A stretch of DNA of 64,000 nucleotides from Chelydra serpentina (taxonomy: Eukaryota > Chordata > Testudines > Chelydridae): contig JBAIAC010000027.1 of assembly GCA_037349315.1 (NCBI GenBank), positions 22,050,501 through 22,114,500 of the forward strand, in the 5' to 3' direction. Of this stretch, positions 43,416-56,240 are shown piece after piece (the first letter of the stretch is position 1; each line of letters opens with the position of its first letter). The notes under the pieces were generated by a model, which was given only the letters and a program-made list of their open reading frames with translations, did no database searches and was not told the DNA's origin. Made by a program: the position numbers and the translations under genes.

Positions 43416-43974
43416 CTCACCCCAGGCAAGGGAGTTCCACGGGGGCCACTGGCTGCTGGGGGGCTGGGATGAGAGGGATCCAGTGAGAGCCAGCTGCTTG
43501 CTGATGAGTTGTACTCTGCTGCAACTCGGCAAGGGTTGGCTGGCAGCTGGGGCAGGGCTCTCCAGACCTGCAGCAGGACAGGCAGGCAGGGGCACAGCCT
43601 GTTCAGGAAGGGGAGGGGTAGCAGCAGGGAGTCGAGGGTTGCCAAAGAAAGGAGGGTGTAGAAGGCCATCCAGGGCTTGGGGGAGGGAAGAGATGCCGTG
43701 GCAGCTGAGGGGATGCCCAGAGCCTCCCAATCGGATCTGTGAGCCCAGACACCAGTGGGGAGAGATGCTCCAGAGGACGTTGTAAAGCTCCTCTTGTGGG
43801 AGGAGCTTTACAAGGGGCCCTGGGGACCCCTGAGACAGCTGCCAGGTACCCCGGGGCCCTCCAGCACTGCACCGCTATGAGCAGAGCTGCAAGAACCATC
43901 GTCTCCCAAATACACCCAGCTGGGTAAGGGTGGGCAGTCCAAGGGAAGGACTTCACCACCCCTCCCCCGCACAC
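43416..43974. other. No gene seen
   Basis: GC-rich. A perfect inverted pair at 43779-43812 (AAAGCTCCTC then GAGGAGCTTT) makes a short hairpin. Confidence 0.4.
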
Positions 43975-44735
43975 CCAGAACAGGTCACACCCCTCCAGTG
44001 GGGGGCAGCAGGGACACACACACACCCAGAACAGGGACATGCACACCCCCAGAGCAGGTCACACACCCCCAGCAGGGGGCAGCAGGGACACGCACACACC
44101 CAGAACAGGGACATGCACACCCCCAGAGCAGGTCACACACCCCCAGCAGGGGGCAGCAGGGACACGCACACACCCAGAACAGGTCACACCCCTGCAGCAG
44201 GGAAACACACATCCCCAGAGCAGATTACATTCCTCCAATGGCGGGGAGGCAGCAGGGACACACACACACCCAGAGCAGGGACACACACACACCCAGAGCA
44301 GGGACACACACACACCCAGAGCAAGTCACACCCCTCCAGCAGGGAAACACACACACCCAGAGCAGGTTACACTCCTCCAGTGGGGGGAGGGGCAGAAGGG
44401 ACATGCACACACCCAAAACAGATCACACCTGTCCAGCCGGGGGCAGCAGGGACCCACACCCACAGAGCAGGTCACACCCCTCCGGTGGGAGGCAGCAAGG
44501 ACACATACACACACACATTCCCAGAACATATCACACCCCTCCAGCAGGGGCAGCAGGGACACACACACAGCCAGAACAGTTCACACCCATCCAGCGGGGG
44601 TGGGGGACAGCAGGGACACACACACACGCATGCAGAGCAGGTCACGCCCCTCCAACGGGAGGCAGCAGGGACACTCACATACCCAGAGCAGGTCACACCT
44701 CTCCAGCAGGGGGCAGCAGGGACATGCTGTGACCG
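43975..44735 (+). repeat. CA-rich minisatellite of about 50 bp, part 1
   Basis: Units of the form GGTCACACCCCTCCAGCAGG then GGCAGCAGGGACACACACACACCCAGAGCA. Some units carry an extra GGGACATGCACACCCCCAGA block of about 23 bp. About 15 units. The long frames over it on both strands are artefacts. The array resumes at 45899. Confidence 0.9.
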
Positions 44736-45898
44736 TATATAATTAAAATATAACCATATAGATCATTGTTGCAACCACTGTTATATATTTGCAGCAAATA
44801 TTGTACAAAGGCTGTCGAGTGAGGTGTCTATGAGATGGTTATGATTTGCTGGTTATGATTATGCTATCTGTATGCATGTTTCATGTTTGTATTTGAAGTT
44901 ATAAGTCTTGGCTCTATACTAGGATTTCAGATGTTTGCTCATGGGGTAACCCCCACAAGTTAGCGAGCCAGAACATCTTGGAAGGACTGTTCAAATTAAG
45001 TGGCTCATCAAGAAACACTTGGTTGGCAATGGATCATAGGAGACGCCCATCTACACTGAGTGGACTGTCATGTAAAGCCGCTGTCTGGAGTGTTGGTAAT
45101 GGCTTACTGCAATGACTGAGGGAAATTGGGCATGAACATGTGACTTGCCCATGTGACTCCAAACTCCTTGTTGCTGTAATTTTCCACAGTAATGTAACCT
45201 CCAAGGAGATGACCTAGATTCCTGGGGCTCTGTCTGCTGGCAGCTCAGGGAGAGGCGCACTGTCCCTGGTAGGGAGGGGGAGCCAAGGCAGACTCAGAGT
45301 CTGCCTGGCAACAAATAGGGAGTGAGATGCCCTTCCCGGGGAGCTCAGGAAAGGGGAGAAGTCATTTTTGAGGTAGTCTGGAGCCAGCCAGGGCATGGAC
45401 AGGATGCTGTGTGGGGAGCTGGTGAGTCCCAGGCCTGCATGCAGGGTCCGCCCTGAGAACTGGCCTCTAGGACCTGACAGCAGATCCCTCAGCTGGGCCT
45501 TTCCCTCTCCACTGATGAGTCCCAGTTTGCAGAGTTTTGCTGGGAAACTTTGCCAGCCAGGCTGAGTTCGCCCTGCAGTTCCCTTGGCGCGCAGCAAGCC
45601 TGGGAGGGAGGAGGGGAAAGCGAAGCAGTGGCGCCTCGGGAGAGGGGGCAGAGGTGAGCTGGGCGGGGGGGGCCGGCAGGGAGCTGCCGGTGGGTGCTCT
45701 GCTTCTCCCCCCTCCTTCCAAGGCTTGCAAGCCTGGGGGGTGGGTGGAGGGGAAATGCAGGGTGCCCGGGGGAGGGGGCGGGGGCAGGGATTTGGGGAAT
45801 GGAAGGTAGGCGGGGCTGGGGGTGGAGTTGGGGCGGAGGCAGGGCCGGAGGCGGGGGGGTGCGAGGACCCACCGGCGCCGACTAAAGTCGGCGCCTAT
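44736..45898. mobile_element. Insertion that splits the CA-rich minisatellite
   Basis: Starts TGTGACCGTATATAATTAAA, like an LTR start, at about 44728-44736. The first 500 bp are AT-rich, and from about 45590 to 45895 there is GC-rich repeat text ending in the palindrome GGCGCCGACTAAAGTCGGCGCC (45874-45895). It may be two elements. I found no target duplication. Confidence 0.5.
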
Positions 45899-45990
45899 GG
45901 CTCACACCCCTCCAGCAGGGGGCAGCAGGGACACACACACACAAAGCAGGTCACACCCCTCTAGCAGGGGGCAGCGTGTGCACACACACA
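45899..45990 (+). repeat. CA-rich minisatellite, part 2
   Basis: About two more units of the array at 43975-44735 (GGCTCACACCCCTCCAGCAG, CAGGTCACACCCCTCTAGCA), then CA and CAAA simple repeats to about 46015. Confidence 0.85.
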
Positions 45991-46474
45991 CACACAAAAA
46001 CAAACAAACAAAAAAATCCCCCATGCAGGTTAATCTCCTTGATGCTGCCCCTGGCTGCTATGAAGGCTCCAGGCTCCTGTCTGGAAAAGGACGGTTCTTA
46101 ACAAGGCTACACTGGAGCAGCAGCTCTGAGCACCGCCATGGCCTACGGCTCACAGAGGCTCCATGTACCGCCAGATGCACAGACGGCATCACACGGCTGA
46201 TGTGTCTCCGTATCTGGACTGCAAGGCTGCGCTCCCAGCACTCCCTTGGCTTGCCACAAGCACCCATATTTGTGCTTCTCTGCCATGCTCAGCTCTGTGT
46301 GTGCACAGCCTAGACAGGGCCCGTGTCACCGCTGAGCTCCTGACACATGGGTTATGTGACACTGGTACCGTTGTTGTTTCAGCCCCAGTCTGTGCAGCTA
46401 GACAGGCACTGCAGGCCAGGCCATTCTAAGGATGGGATCTCCCAGTCTAAGGCTGGCTTCTATCTCTCTTCATC
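45991..46474. other. No gene seen
   Basis: Simple repeat to about 46015, then unassigned sequence. Confidence 0.4.
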
Positions 46475-48700
46475 GTGTTGATGAGGCCTTCCCCCCATGT
46501 TCCAAGCCTTGTCTGCTGCATAAGAAGGCCAGTTTGGAGAGTTTGAGAGCAGTTCTATACCAGGAAGCTGAAGGCAAAGGAAACCCGTGGCCTTTGCCAG
46601 CTGAGGGCTGGCTGAAAACAAGACTTGCCACCCCATTCACAAGCTGGAGTTCTTGGCCTTAAAATGAGAAGTTTTGAGACTGTGTATTAGCACAGATTCT
46701 ACTGTGGACAGACGCAATCCATTGACTTATGTGTTAACAAATGCCAGGCTAGATCCTACAGGGCAGAGATGGATGGCCACCTTGGCTAGCATTCAGCATT
46801 TGGTGCTGATTGGGGAGAAGCGATGCAGATGCATTGTCCCGACATCTGCAGGCACCAGAAATTGCTGTGATGCCTATGGATTAAGTGAGAGCTACTTGCA
46901 GTGACTTTTCAAGCGTCAGAAGCCCAGGAGAGTCTTCATGCTTGTGTCGCAGAAACTCTGGGCCTGCCCCTGATCATGTGCCATTAGCCCCGGTGAAGTG
47001 TAGTGTGCTGGATTGCTCTCCATTGCATAGGCTCAATTGTGCTGACTGGCAAGAAGCCCCACTTAATAATGATATTCTCGAAACACTGCTTGCTAAAAAG
47101 GAGTGGTGAAATCCAGCTACAGGATGACTTGGGACATTTGGGAATGGAGAGAACCCTGGAACTTATTCACAGTAAGTTCTGTTGGACCCGGGTGGCTGAG
47201 GATGTTGTAGGAAATACAAGGCATGAGCTGGGCGCATTCAAAGGCAAACTCTGCCCACTAGCGCTGTGTATCTGGAGAATATCACCAGTAGCAAGCTTGG
47301 AGCTGGTATGCATTGATTTCCTGTCTTCTGAAATTGACAGAAAGAAATGTTGGGAACATTTTAGTAGTGACTGACCACTTTATGTGGTATGGGCAGGCAT
47401 ATCCCACATGTGACCAGAAGGCCACTGCTGTCACTCGAGTGATATGGGAGAAATACTATTCAGTGTATGGATTCCCAGCTCAGATACATTCCGATCATGG
47501 AAGGGACTTTGAAAGTCACCTTCTGCAGGAGGTGCTCAGGACAGCAGGGATTTAAAAGTTCAGACCTAGTCTTCATCACCCACAAGGTGACCCTCAACCA
47601 GAGCGGTTTAATCAAACTCTATTCAATATATTGGGGACTTTATATCTTCTGATGTTTGGGTGAGAACCCAGATTACCCATCGATTTGGGCTTTGGCATAT
47701 CAGAGGATGGAGATAGCTACACGCTGCATCACCAAGTCAGCTGATAAAGAGAAAAGCTACGGGAGGCTTTTCGCTTGGTTACTGCTGCAGCCCGGGAGAA
47801 CTCAGGCAGTAACAAGCATTGGGACATTGCGAGGGTACGGTCTAAGGAACTCCTGCCAGGGGACACAGTTCTGTTGCGACATTTGGGTGTTGCTGGCCAA
47901 CACAAGCCAGCCAACAGATGGTCGGCACTGCCTTACCTGGTGGTGGAAAACTGGGCAATCTGCCTCTCTACAAGCTCAAACCAGGGAAATAAAGAACATA
48001 GGAACTTTGTAGGCGCCCGCTATGAAACGGGCCAGGACGTGGGACCTGGGTGGCAAAAAGGTGCTGGACCAAAGCCACTGCCCAGCACATGCAGTGGGTC
48101 CCCTGGGGGTAAGCCACCACTACCCAGCGTGTCTGAGAGTGAGTCTGGAGAGGAAGGCACTACCATGGTGTACTCTAGAATGCCCAGAGAGCACTCCAGT
48201 TCTTTGGCTCTGAGACCCACGGCGGAAGCTTTTAAGCCCATTGCTAGCACACCCATACCACCAATGAGACCAGCCTGGAGTAATGAGTCTGCCCCACCAC
48301 TCTTCCCAGAGCTCCTTGAAGAAAGACGGGACTCCTGATGGCACACCTCGGTTGTTGGGCAGTGGGGACATACAAGGGGAAGGCGTCCCTGGTGCTGCGG
48401 ATGCTCTAGTACTAGAACAGGAGATACCGGGGCCTACATCAGTGCCTGAGGAACGCTCAAGGGAACCCTCCCCCTCCCCCTCCCTAGCCCCTGGAGAAGT
48501 CCCCCTGCCCCGGCAATGCCCACTCTCAATAGGTGTGACAGGGGTATCAGGCCAGGAACCAGGTTAATTTATGGGAGGTTAGCGAAGAACCAATACACTT
48601 CACTCACGGGCTCGCGGCAGCCACAGACCCTTTGGGAAGAGCTAGTGGGTCTGGTGTAATATGGAGTGTGACTTGCTGAGGGGAGGATGTAAACAGGGTC
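46475..48700 (+). pseudogene. Gypsy pol remnant on the plus strand: RNase H and integrase
   Basis: 46475-46640 resembles the RNase H start (KPCLLHKKASLESLRAVLYQ), followed by FLAL-type text and NPLTYVLTNARLDPTGQRW at about 46715-46775. Integrase follows: DLGHLGMERTLELIHSKFCW (47127-47190), core blocks LELVCIDFLSSEI, HSDHGRDFESHL and PERFNQTLFNILG, so all three catalytic acids are readable although in different frames. 47775-48340 is a C-terminal tail with LLPGDTVLLRHLGVAGQHKP. A purine tract GAGGGGAGGATGTAAACAG at about 48678-48695 may be the polypurine tract before a 3' LTR. A third family, distinct from the other two pol remnants. Confidence 0.75.
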
Positions 48701-50233
48701 TGAATGAGTTCTCCCCTGACAGCTACTGATGGGCTGGGGAAAAGACCCCAGGAGCAGACCCTATTTGCATAGCTACACTTACTCTGCCAACGTGTTCAGC
48801 AGACAGAGCTGCCTTGCCAAAGTGATCAGTTTGGGCTGTTTTGGATTGAAAGTCATATTAGCATGTGCTGAAAATAGCCGGGTGGACACTGCAGCTTGGG
48901 CTCCTAGCCAGGCGGGGAGCGCACAGAGCTGGGAGCCAGGAGATCTGGCCTCACCTCCACTGCCTGTATTTCCCTGAGCCCTTATCACTGTCTGGCTGAC
49001 CCAAAGGGGGTGGGGGGCAATTGCATTGGGGTGGGGCAAAAGGTCCGCGTGTGTCTAACCGGGTGTGGGGGGAGGCTGTCTGCTGAAGAGCCTGGCTTCG
49101 GGCGACTCCTGGCTTTCATGAAAAGGGTTTTCTACTATTGAATGTGGTGCTTGTTCCTGGACGACTCCGGCCCCGCAAGGAGAGAGAGTTGGTGTTTGTG
49201 CAAAGGTGGGGGTGGGTGGGACCCTTCTCTGGGACCCCTCACCCAACACCTCCTACCCCAGCAGGCTGGCAGGCCTCAGCCTCTGTTCCACCTACGCTAA
49301 CAGAGGGTGTGCAGCAGGGCTGGGAACAGACCTGAGTCTCACCCAGGCCAGACTCTTCCTCATTGCCTTTCAGGCTGCGTATGCTAAAATATATGTGCTT
49401 TGCTTGTCCCATCTGTAGCCATGACAGCTCACTCCCCTCCCCGACAAGAGCCCCGATCTCTGTGGGGCTAGTGATGCAGCATCCAGGAGAGGCTTCCTGG
49501 GGTGGGTGGACAGGGTGGCTGAGGAGCTGAGCCGGTGGGACGGTAGCTGCACCGCGTGTTTGAGGGTGCCAGCTCCCGCCTGTCTGTCTGCACTGGGAAG
49601 CTAAGCTCCCGGGCCAGTCTGAACAAATGCTTTGCAGTCAATGGGGGATTTCACTAGCCTTTCTAATTCAAATGGTATCTTCAAAGGCAGAGAGGCCTGG
49701 CTGCAGGAAAGGAGCTAGACAGCTAAGGCCCTGCGATGGGCACCAGCTTCGGGCCCACTGCAATGCACAGAACTTCTTTATTAAAATATAATTGAAAAGT
49801 CTGTAAAAGAAGACACCTGGCCACTGGGTCTCCTCCTGCCTGGGCGAGTGCACTAACCCCCGGGCTACAGAGTTGTTCTCATGGGGGGGTGCGCCTGTCT
49901 CGCTCTGGGGCTCAAGTGACTCATTAATGATTTAATCCGCAATGCAACAGGAGAGACCAGGGAAGCCCCCTGCCCATAGCTCAGTGGTTCGAGTGAGGTG
50001 GGAGAACTCTAGTCAAATCCCTTCTCACCCCTCTGGCAGAGGGGGGCCTTGAGCAGGGGGCCTCCCCCATCCAAGGTAAGTTAGGAGAGCAGCCCTCAGC
50101 CTCCTCCCATGGCTGTCCGCCATGGCTTGTCCTGCCTGACTCCTGCAAGGGGCTCCTGGCTGTGCGCTGCAAGCTGGAGGTAGGCACCTAGCTGGGTGAG
50201 AGGGGCGTGGCTTAGGACACACCCCTCTGATGG
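48701..50233. other. No gene seen; possible LTR and tRNA-like fragments
   Basis: 48690-49060 may be the 3' LTR of the upstream Gypsy. About 49976-50033 contains TAGCTCAGTGG, an A-box match, with a weak B-box (AGTCAAATCCC). 49837-49870 has TAGCCCGGGGGTTAGTGCAC on the minus strand. These look like tRNA-derived repeat pieces. None is an intact tRNA. Confidence 0.35.
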
Positions 50234-50238
50234 CCATC

Positions 50239-50944
50239 TGTCATGGGGTCCCTGGGCGATGCTCTGGAGCTGCTCCCTACGGAGCCAGGCAGGACTCTGG
50301 GGGAGCCTCCCCTCTGTGAGCCAACTGTCTCCAGGGCAAGAAGCTCACACTGCTTCCACCTTCCTGGGGCTGACCCTGGAGCATCCAGCATCCCCTGCCC
50401 CACCAGGCGAGTCCAATGGGCGGAGCTCCTCAGGAAGCCAGGGGGCCCCGCACCCCAACTCCGCAGTCAGATGTGACCCCCAGCCAGCCAGCAAAACAGA
50501 AGGTTTATTAGACAACAGGAACATGGCCTAAAACAGAGCTTGTAGGTACAGAAACAGGACCCTCAGTCAGGTCCATCTTGGGGGGGCAGGGAGCCCAGAG
50601 CCCCATCTGGGCCTCCTTCCATTTCCCCAGCCAGCTCTAAGCTGAAACTCTCCAGCCCCTCCTCTGGCCTTTGGCTCTTTCCTGGGCCAGGAGGTCACCT
50701 GATCTCTTTGTTCTCCAATACCTTCAGTTAGCACCTTTGCAGAGGAGGGGCCCAGGCCATCAGTTGCCAGGAGACAGGGTGTCGGCCATTCTCCGTGCAT
50801 ACACCATTACACTGGCCCTCTAGGGCTCGGCAACAATCACACAGTCTTATCCCACCACCTAGGTACTTAAGAAATGCATAGGGGAAACTGAGGCACCCAC
50901 ACAGTGTTCAGAGTGAACATTAAGAATAGTCCCACTTCGTCACA
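50239..50944 (-). mobile_element. Solo LTR, exact 5-bp duplication
   Basis: 706 bp, TGTCATGGGGTCCC to CACTTCGTCACA, flanked by CCATC (50234-50238, 50945-50949). An AATAAA on the minus strand (50509-50504) indicates minus sense. A related fragment is at 51612-51705. Confidence 0.85.
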
Positions 50945-50949
50945 CCATC

Positions 50950-51611
50950 TCCCATGGGCTAGCTTAGGCCACTCCCTGCCTAGCACGCTGGATCTCATTC
51001 TCTGGCACCCACCTGTCCCCAGGTTCAGCAGCAGGGAGCCGGGGCGCCTAACCCAGGCTTTGTGATCCTGGTGATATTCCAGGGCCCTACAGGTTACGTG
51101 CACAGACACTCAGCATCTCACCGCCTAACCCTTTTGTGCATCCAGGCCAAAACAACAGTTCCACAATGTCGGCCATTTTGGGGGGGGGAATTCATTATTA
51201 AAAGCCCCCTTTTCTATGAAAATCTTTTGTCTAAAACATTCTGAGGAGCTCCACCCACTCCATTCCCAGGCTCCAACACTGGGACATTTGTACCCCTCCC
51301 AGCAATGTGTGTCCAGAGCCCAGCACCAGCCGCGGTGCCCCTGCACCCTAGACAGTCCTTACTCCTCTGACCCCAGCTCCTCCTCTGGGGTTCAGATCCC
51401 AACCGTGGCATGTGGCCTTGTTCTCCCAAACTACTGGGGAATCTTCTCCCCACCCCCGAACAGCACGGTCGAGTGGGGCACTGGGGGTCCCAGCACAGGG
51501 CAGGGCCTGCATCGGGGCAGAGCTGAGGCTGCTGGTGGGGCAGGGCTGAGATTCTGGACAGACGTTCCTTGCTCTGTGCATTTGTCCTGAGCCCTGGCTG
51601 TCACCTTTATC
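50950..51611. other. No gene seen
   Basis: Unassigned. Confidence 0.35.
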
Positions 51612-51705
51612 TCACCACCTAGAGACTTAAGAAATGCATAGGGGAAACTGAGGCACACACACAGTATTCAGAGAGAACATTAAGAACAGTCCCACTGCCT
51701 CACAG
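51612..51705 (-). mobile_element. LTR fragment of the same family as 50239-50944
   Basis: TTAAGAAATGCATAGGGGAA then ACTGAGGCACACACACAG, AACATTAAGAACAGTCCCAC, ending CTCACA. It matches the last 90 bp of the solo LTR upstream. The remainder is absent or too diverged to see. Confidence 0.75.
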
Positions 51706-52004
51706 CCAGGCATAGTGCTGCACACAAGGTCGGCCCACAGCTCAGCCAAGATCCGCTGCAGCCGCAGGTTAGTGAAGGTCATTCACGGCAAGGAAGGGGG
51801 GAGAGAGCAGGGACTGTCGAGGTCTATGCCAGGCTCTGACTGATGGGTGGGGGCCAGTTCTCTCCCCCCTGAAAACTCACCCCTGAGGACACCCTATTCC
51901 CCCAAATGATCAGTGAGTTCCTGGGTCCCCGCAGCCTGCAACCTGCCTTATTCCACAATGCGACACAGCGCGGGCTAAGGCATCCTGGGTCACAAGTGGG
52001 AGCG
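51706..52004. other. No gene seen
   Basis: Unique-looking sequence that leads into the minisatellite. Confidence 0.4.
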
Positions 52005-53990
52005 GGATTCCCGTGCCCGGATCACAACGGGGAGCAGGGTCCCAGTGCCCGGGTCACAAGGGGGAGCAGGGTCCCGGTGCCTGATCTGAGGTGGGAGCGG
52101 GGTCCCGGTGCCAGGTCTCAGGCGGGAGTGGGGTCCCGGTGCCCGGTCTCAGGCGGGAGTGGGGTCCTGGTGCCGGGTCTCAGGTGGGAGCGGGGTCCCG
52201 GTGCCTGGATCACAAGGGGGATCAGGGTCCTGGTGCCGGGTCTCAGGCGGGAGCAGGGTCCCGGTGCAGGGTCTCAGCTGGGATTAGGGTCCCGGTGCCC
52301 GGTCTCAGGTGGGAGCGGGGTCCCGGTGCCCGGTCTCAGGTGGGAGCAGGGTCCCGGTGCCGGGTCTCAGGCGGGAGCGGGGTCCCGGTGCCTGGATCAC
52401 AAGGGGGATCAGGGTCCTGGTGCCGGGTCTCAGGCGGGAGTGGGGTCCCGGTGCCGGGTCTCAGGTGGGAGCGCGGTCCCGGTGCCGGGTCTGAGGCAGG
52501 AGCAGGGTCCTGGTGCCGGGTCTCAGGTGGGAGCGGGGTCCCGGTGCCGGGTCTCAGGCGGGAGCAGGGTCCTGGTGCCGGGTCTCAGGCGGGAGTGGGG
52601 TCCCGGTGCTGGGTCTCAGGTGGGAGCGGGGTCCCGGTGCCGGGTCTCAGGCGGGAGCAGGGTCCCGGTGCCGGGTCTCAGGCGGGAGTGGGGTCCCGGT
52701 GCCGGGTCTCAGGGTGGAGCAGGGTCCTGGTGCCGGGTCTCAGGCAGGAGCAGGGTCCTGGTGCTGGGTCTCAGGCGGGGGTGGGGTCCCGGTGCCGGGT
52801 CTCAGGCGGGAGCAGGGTACTGGTGCCGGGTCTCAGGCGGGGGTGGGGTCCCGGTGCCGGGTCTCAGGCGGGGGCGGGGTCCCGGTGCCGGGTCTCAGGC
52901 GGGAGCAGGGTCCCGGTGCCGGGTCTCAGGCAGGAGCAGGGTCCCGGTGCTGGGTCTCAGGCGGGAGCAGGGTCCCGGTGCCGGGTCTCAGGCGGGAGCA
53001 GGGTCCCTGTGCCGGGTCTCAGGCGGGAGCAGGGTCCCGGTGCCGGGTCTCAGGCGGGAGCAGGGTCACGGTGCTGGGTCTCAGGCGGGAGCAGGTCCTG
53101 GTGCCAGGTCTCAGGCGGGAGCAGGGTCCCGGTGCCTGGATCACAAGGGGGTTCAGGGTCCTGGTGCCGGGTCTCAGGCGGGAGCAGGGTCCCGGTGCCG
53201 GGTCTCAGGCGGGATCAGGTCCCGGTGCCGGGTCTCAGGCGGGAGCAGGTCCTGGTGCCGGGTCTCAGGCAGGAGCAGGGTCCCAGTGCCGGGTCTCAGG
53301 CGGGAGCAGGGTCCTGGTGCCGGGTCTCAGGCGGGAGCGGGGTCCTGGTGCCGGGTCTCAGGCGGGAGCGGGGTCCTGGTGCCTGGATCACAAGGGGGAT
53401 GAGGGTCCCGGTGCCGGGTCTCAGGCGGGAGCAGGGTCACGGTGCTGGGTCTCAGGCGGGAGCAGGTCCCGGTGCCAGGTCTCAGGCGGGAGCAGGGTCC
53501 CGGTGCCTGGATCACAAGGGGGATCAGGGTCCTGGTGCCGGGTCTCAGGCGGGAGCGGGGTCCCGGTGCCTGGATCACAAGGGGGTTCAGGGTCCTGATG
53601 CCGGGTCTCAGGCGGGAGCAGGGTCCCGGTGCTGGGTCTCAGGCGGGATCAGGTCCCGGTGCCGGGTCTCAGCCGGGAGCAGGGTCCCGGTGCCGGGTCT
53701 CAGGCGGGATCAGGTCCCGGTGCCGGGTCTCAGCCGGGAGCAGGGTCCCGGTGCCGGGTCTCAGGGGGGAGCAGGGTCCAGGTGCCTGGATCACAAGGGG
53801 GTTCAGGGTCCTGGTGCCGGGTCTCAGGCGGGAGCGGGGTCCAGGTGCCTGGATCACAAGGGGGTTCAGGGTCCTGGTGCTGGGTCTCAGGCGGGAGCAG
53901 GGTCCCGGTGCCGGGTCTCAGGCGGGATCAGGTCCCGGTGCCGGGTCTCAGCCGGGAGCAGGGTCCCGGTGCCGGGTCTCAGGGGGGAGT
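52005..53990 (+). repeat. 31-bp minisatellite, about 64 copies, with higher-order variants
   Basis: Unit GGGTCTCAGGCGGGAGCAGG then GTCCCGGTGCC. A variant unit containing CCTGGATCACAAGGGGGATC recurs (about 52203, 52390, 53137, 53387, 53510, 53570, 53785, 53850). A 30-bp variant (GGGATCAGGTCCCGG) appears toward the 3' end, where a larger block is duplicated (compare 53690-53775 with 53905-53985). The unit has no stop in any plus frame, and 31 is not a multiple of three, so very long frames result. These are not proteins. Confidence 0.95.
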
Positions 53991-54411
53991 GAGGTGATCC
54001 AGGCTGTTCTTTGCAGCGCTGTGTATGACCCTGCTGCGCTCCCAGAGGAGGGCGTTGCAATCCCTGCCTGCGATGGCAGTGCCCAGCCCCGCCCAGTCCC
54101 TGCCATGGAGCTGAGAGCTGCCCTGAGCCTGTTCTCTCTCCCGCGGCACCCTGCAGCCCAGTGCTGCCCTGAGCAGGTCCTAGCCTCCCGCCCAGGCTGG
54201 TGTTTCCAGCAGCTTCCCAGGGACAATTGGAGGAAGCTGCGTTCTGCAAACACAGGGAGGTTTGGTTTGGAAGCTGCGGCTGCTAGGACAGCAGGGAGGG
54301 GACCAGGCTGCAGAGGCTGGGCCCCCACCACCGACCTTGCCAGGGCCAAAGAGCCGCAGCACCGCTCCTCCCCTGCTCACAGCCCGCAGTTCACATCCGC
54401 CCTGCCTGGCA
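53991..54411. other. Unique spacer between two minisatellites
   Basis: About 420 bp without repeats or a supportable gene. Confidence 0.5.
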
Positions 54412-54879
54412 CAGGCAGACACCCGGGCTGTGCATACACACACATACACACGCACACACCCGGGCTGTGCATACACACACATACACACGCACACACCCGG
54501 GCTGTGCATACACACACATACACACGCACACACCGGGCTGTGCATACACACACATACACACGCACACACCCGGGCTGTGCATACACACACATACACACGC
54601 ACACACCCGGGCTGTGCATACACACACATACACACACACACACCGGGCTGTGCATACACACACATACACACGCACACACCCAGGCTGTGCATACACACAC
54701 ATACACACGCACACACCCGGGCTGTGCATACACACACATACACACACACACACACACACCGGGCTGTGCATACATACACATACACACACACACACCGGGC
54801 TGTGCATACACACACATACACACGCACACACCCGGGCTGTGCATACACACACATACACACACACACACACCGGGCTGTG

Positions 54880-54929
<50 letters not shown>

Positions 54930-56240
54930 GGGCTGTGTTTATACACACACATACACACGCACACACCGGGCTGTGCATACACACACACACACCGGGCTGT
55001 GCATACACACACATACACGCGTACACACCGGGCTGTGCATACACACACATACACACGCACACACCCGGGCTGTGCATACACACACATACACACGCACACA
55101 CCGTGCTGTGCATACACACACGCACACACTGGGCTGTGCATACACACACATACACATGCACACACCCAGGCTGTGCATACACACACATACACACGCACAC
55201 ACCGGGCTGTGCATACACACACATACACATGCACACACCCAGGCTGTGCATACACACACACACACACGCACACACCGGGCTGTGCATACACACACACATA
55301 CACACGCACACACCCAGGCTGTGCATACACACACATACACATGCACACACCGGGCTGTGCATACACACACATACACACGCACACACCCGGGCTGTGCATA
55401 CACACACATACACATGCACACACCCAAGCTGTACATACACACACATACGTACACACACACCCGGGCTGTGCATACACACACATGCACACGCACACACCTG
55501 GGCTGTGCATACACACACATACACATGCACACAGCCAGGCTGTGCATAAACACACATACACACGCACACCCAGGCTGTGCATACACACACAAACACACGC
55601 ACACACCAGGCTGTGTTTATACACACACATACACACGCACACACCGGGCTGTGCATACACACACATACACACGCACACACCCAGGCTGTGCATACACACA
55701 CAAACACACGCACACACCCAGGCTGTGCATACACACACATACGTACGCACACCCCCGGGCTGTGCATACACATACATGCACACACACACACCGGGCTGTG
55801 TTTATACACACACATACACACGCACACACTGGGCTGTGTTTATACACACACATACACACGCACACACCTGGGCAGTGCTTATACACATACATACACACGC
55901 ACGCACCCGGGCTGTGCTTATACACACACACATACAGAGGCACACACCACGGCTGTGCATACACACACATACACATGCACACACCGAGGCTGTGCTTATA
56001 CACACACATACACACGCACACACCACAGCTGTGCGCACACACACACACATACACATGCACACACCTGGGCTGTGCTTATACACACACACATACAGAGGCA
56101 CACACCACGGCTGTGCATATACACACACATACACATGCACACACCAGAGCTGTGCTTATAGACACACATACTCATGAACACACCATGGCTGTGCATACAC
56201 ACACACACATACACACGCATACACCCGGGCTGTGCATACA
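54412..56240 (+). repeat. 37-bp CA-rich minisatellite, about 49 copies
   Basis: Unit CGGGCTGTGCATACACACAC then ATACACACGCACACACC, 36-38 bp. Units after about 55610 include GTGTTTATACAC variants, and from 55920 a CATACAGAGGCACACACCAC variant. A pure (CA)n expansion is at about 54881-54928. Alternating purine-pyrimidine tracts could adopt Z-DNA. Frames across it are artefacts. CA-rich remnants continue to about 56510. Confidence 0.95.

Noticed and set aside
43975..44735. Possible CRISPR-like array of repeats and spacers
   Set aside because: The units are contiguous tandem repeats without unique spacers, in vertebrate DNA.
43930..44742. Frames of 235-270 residues rich in His and Thr
   Set aside because: Translation of the CA-rich minisatellite.
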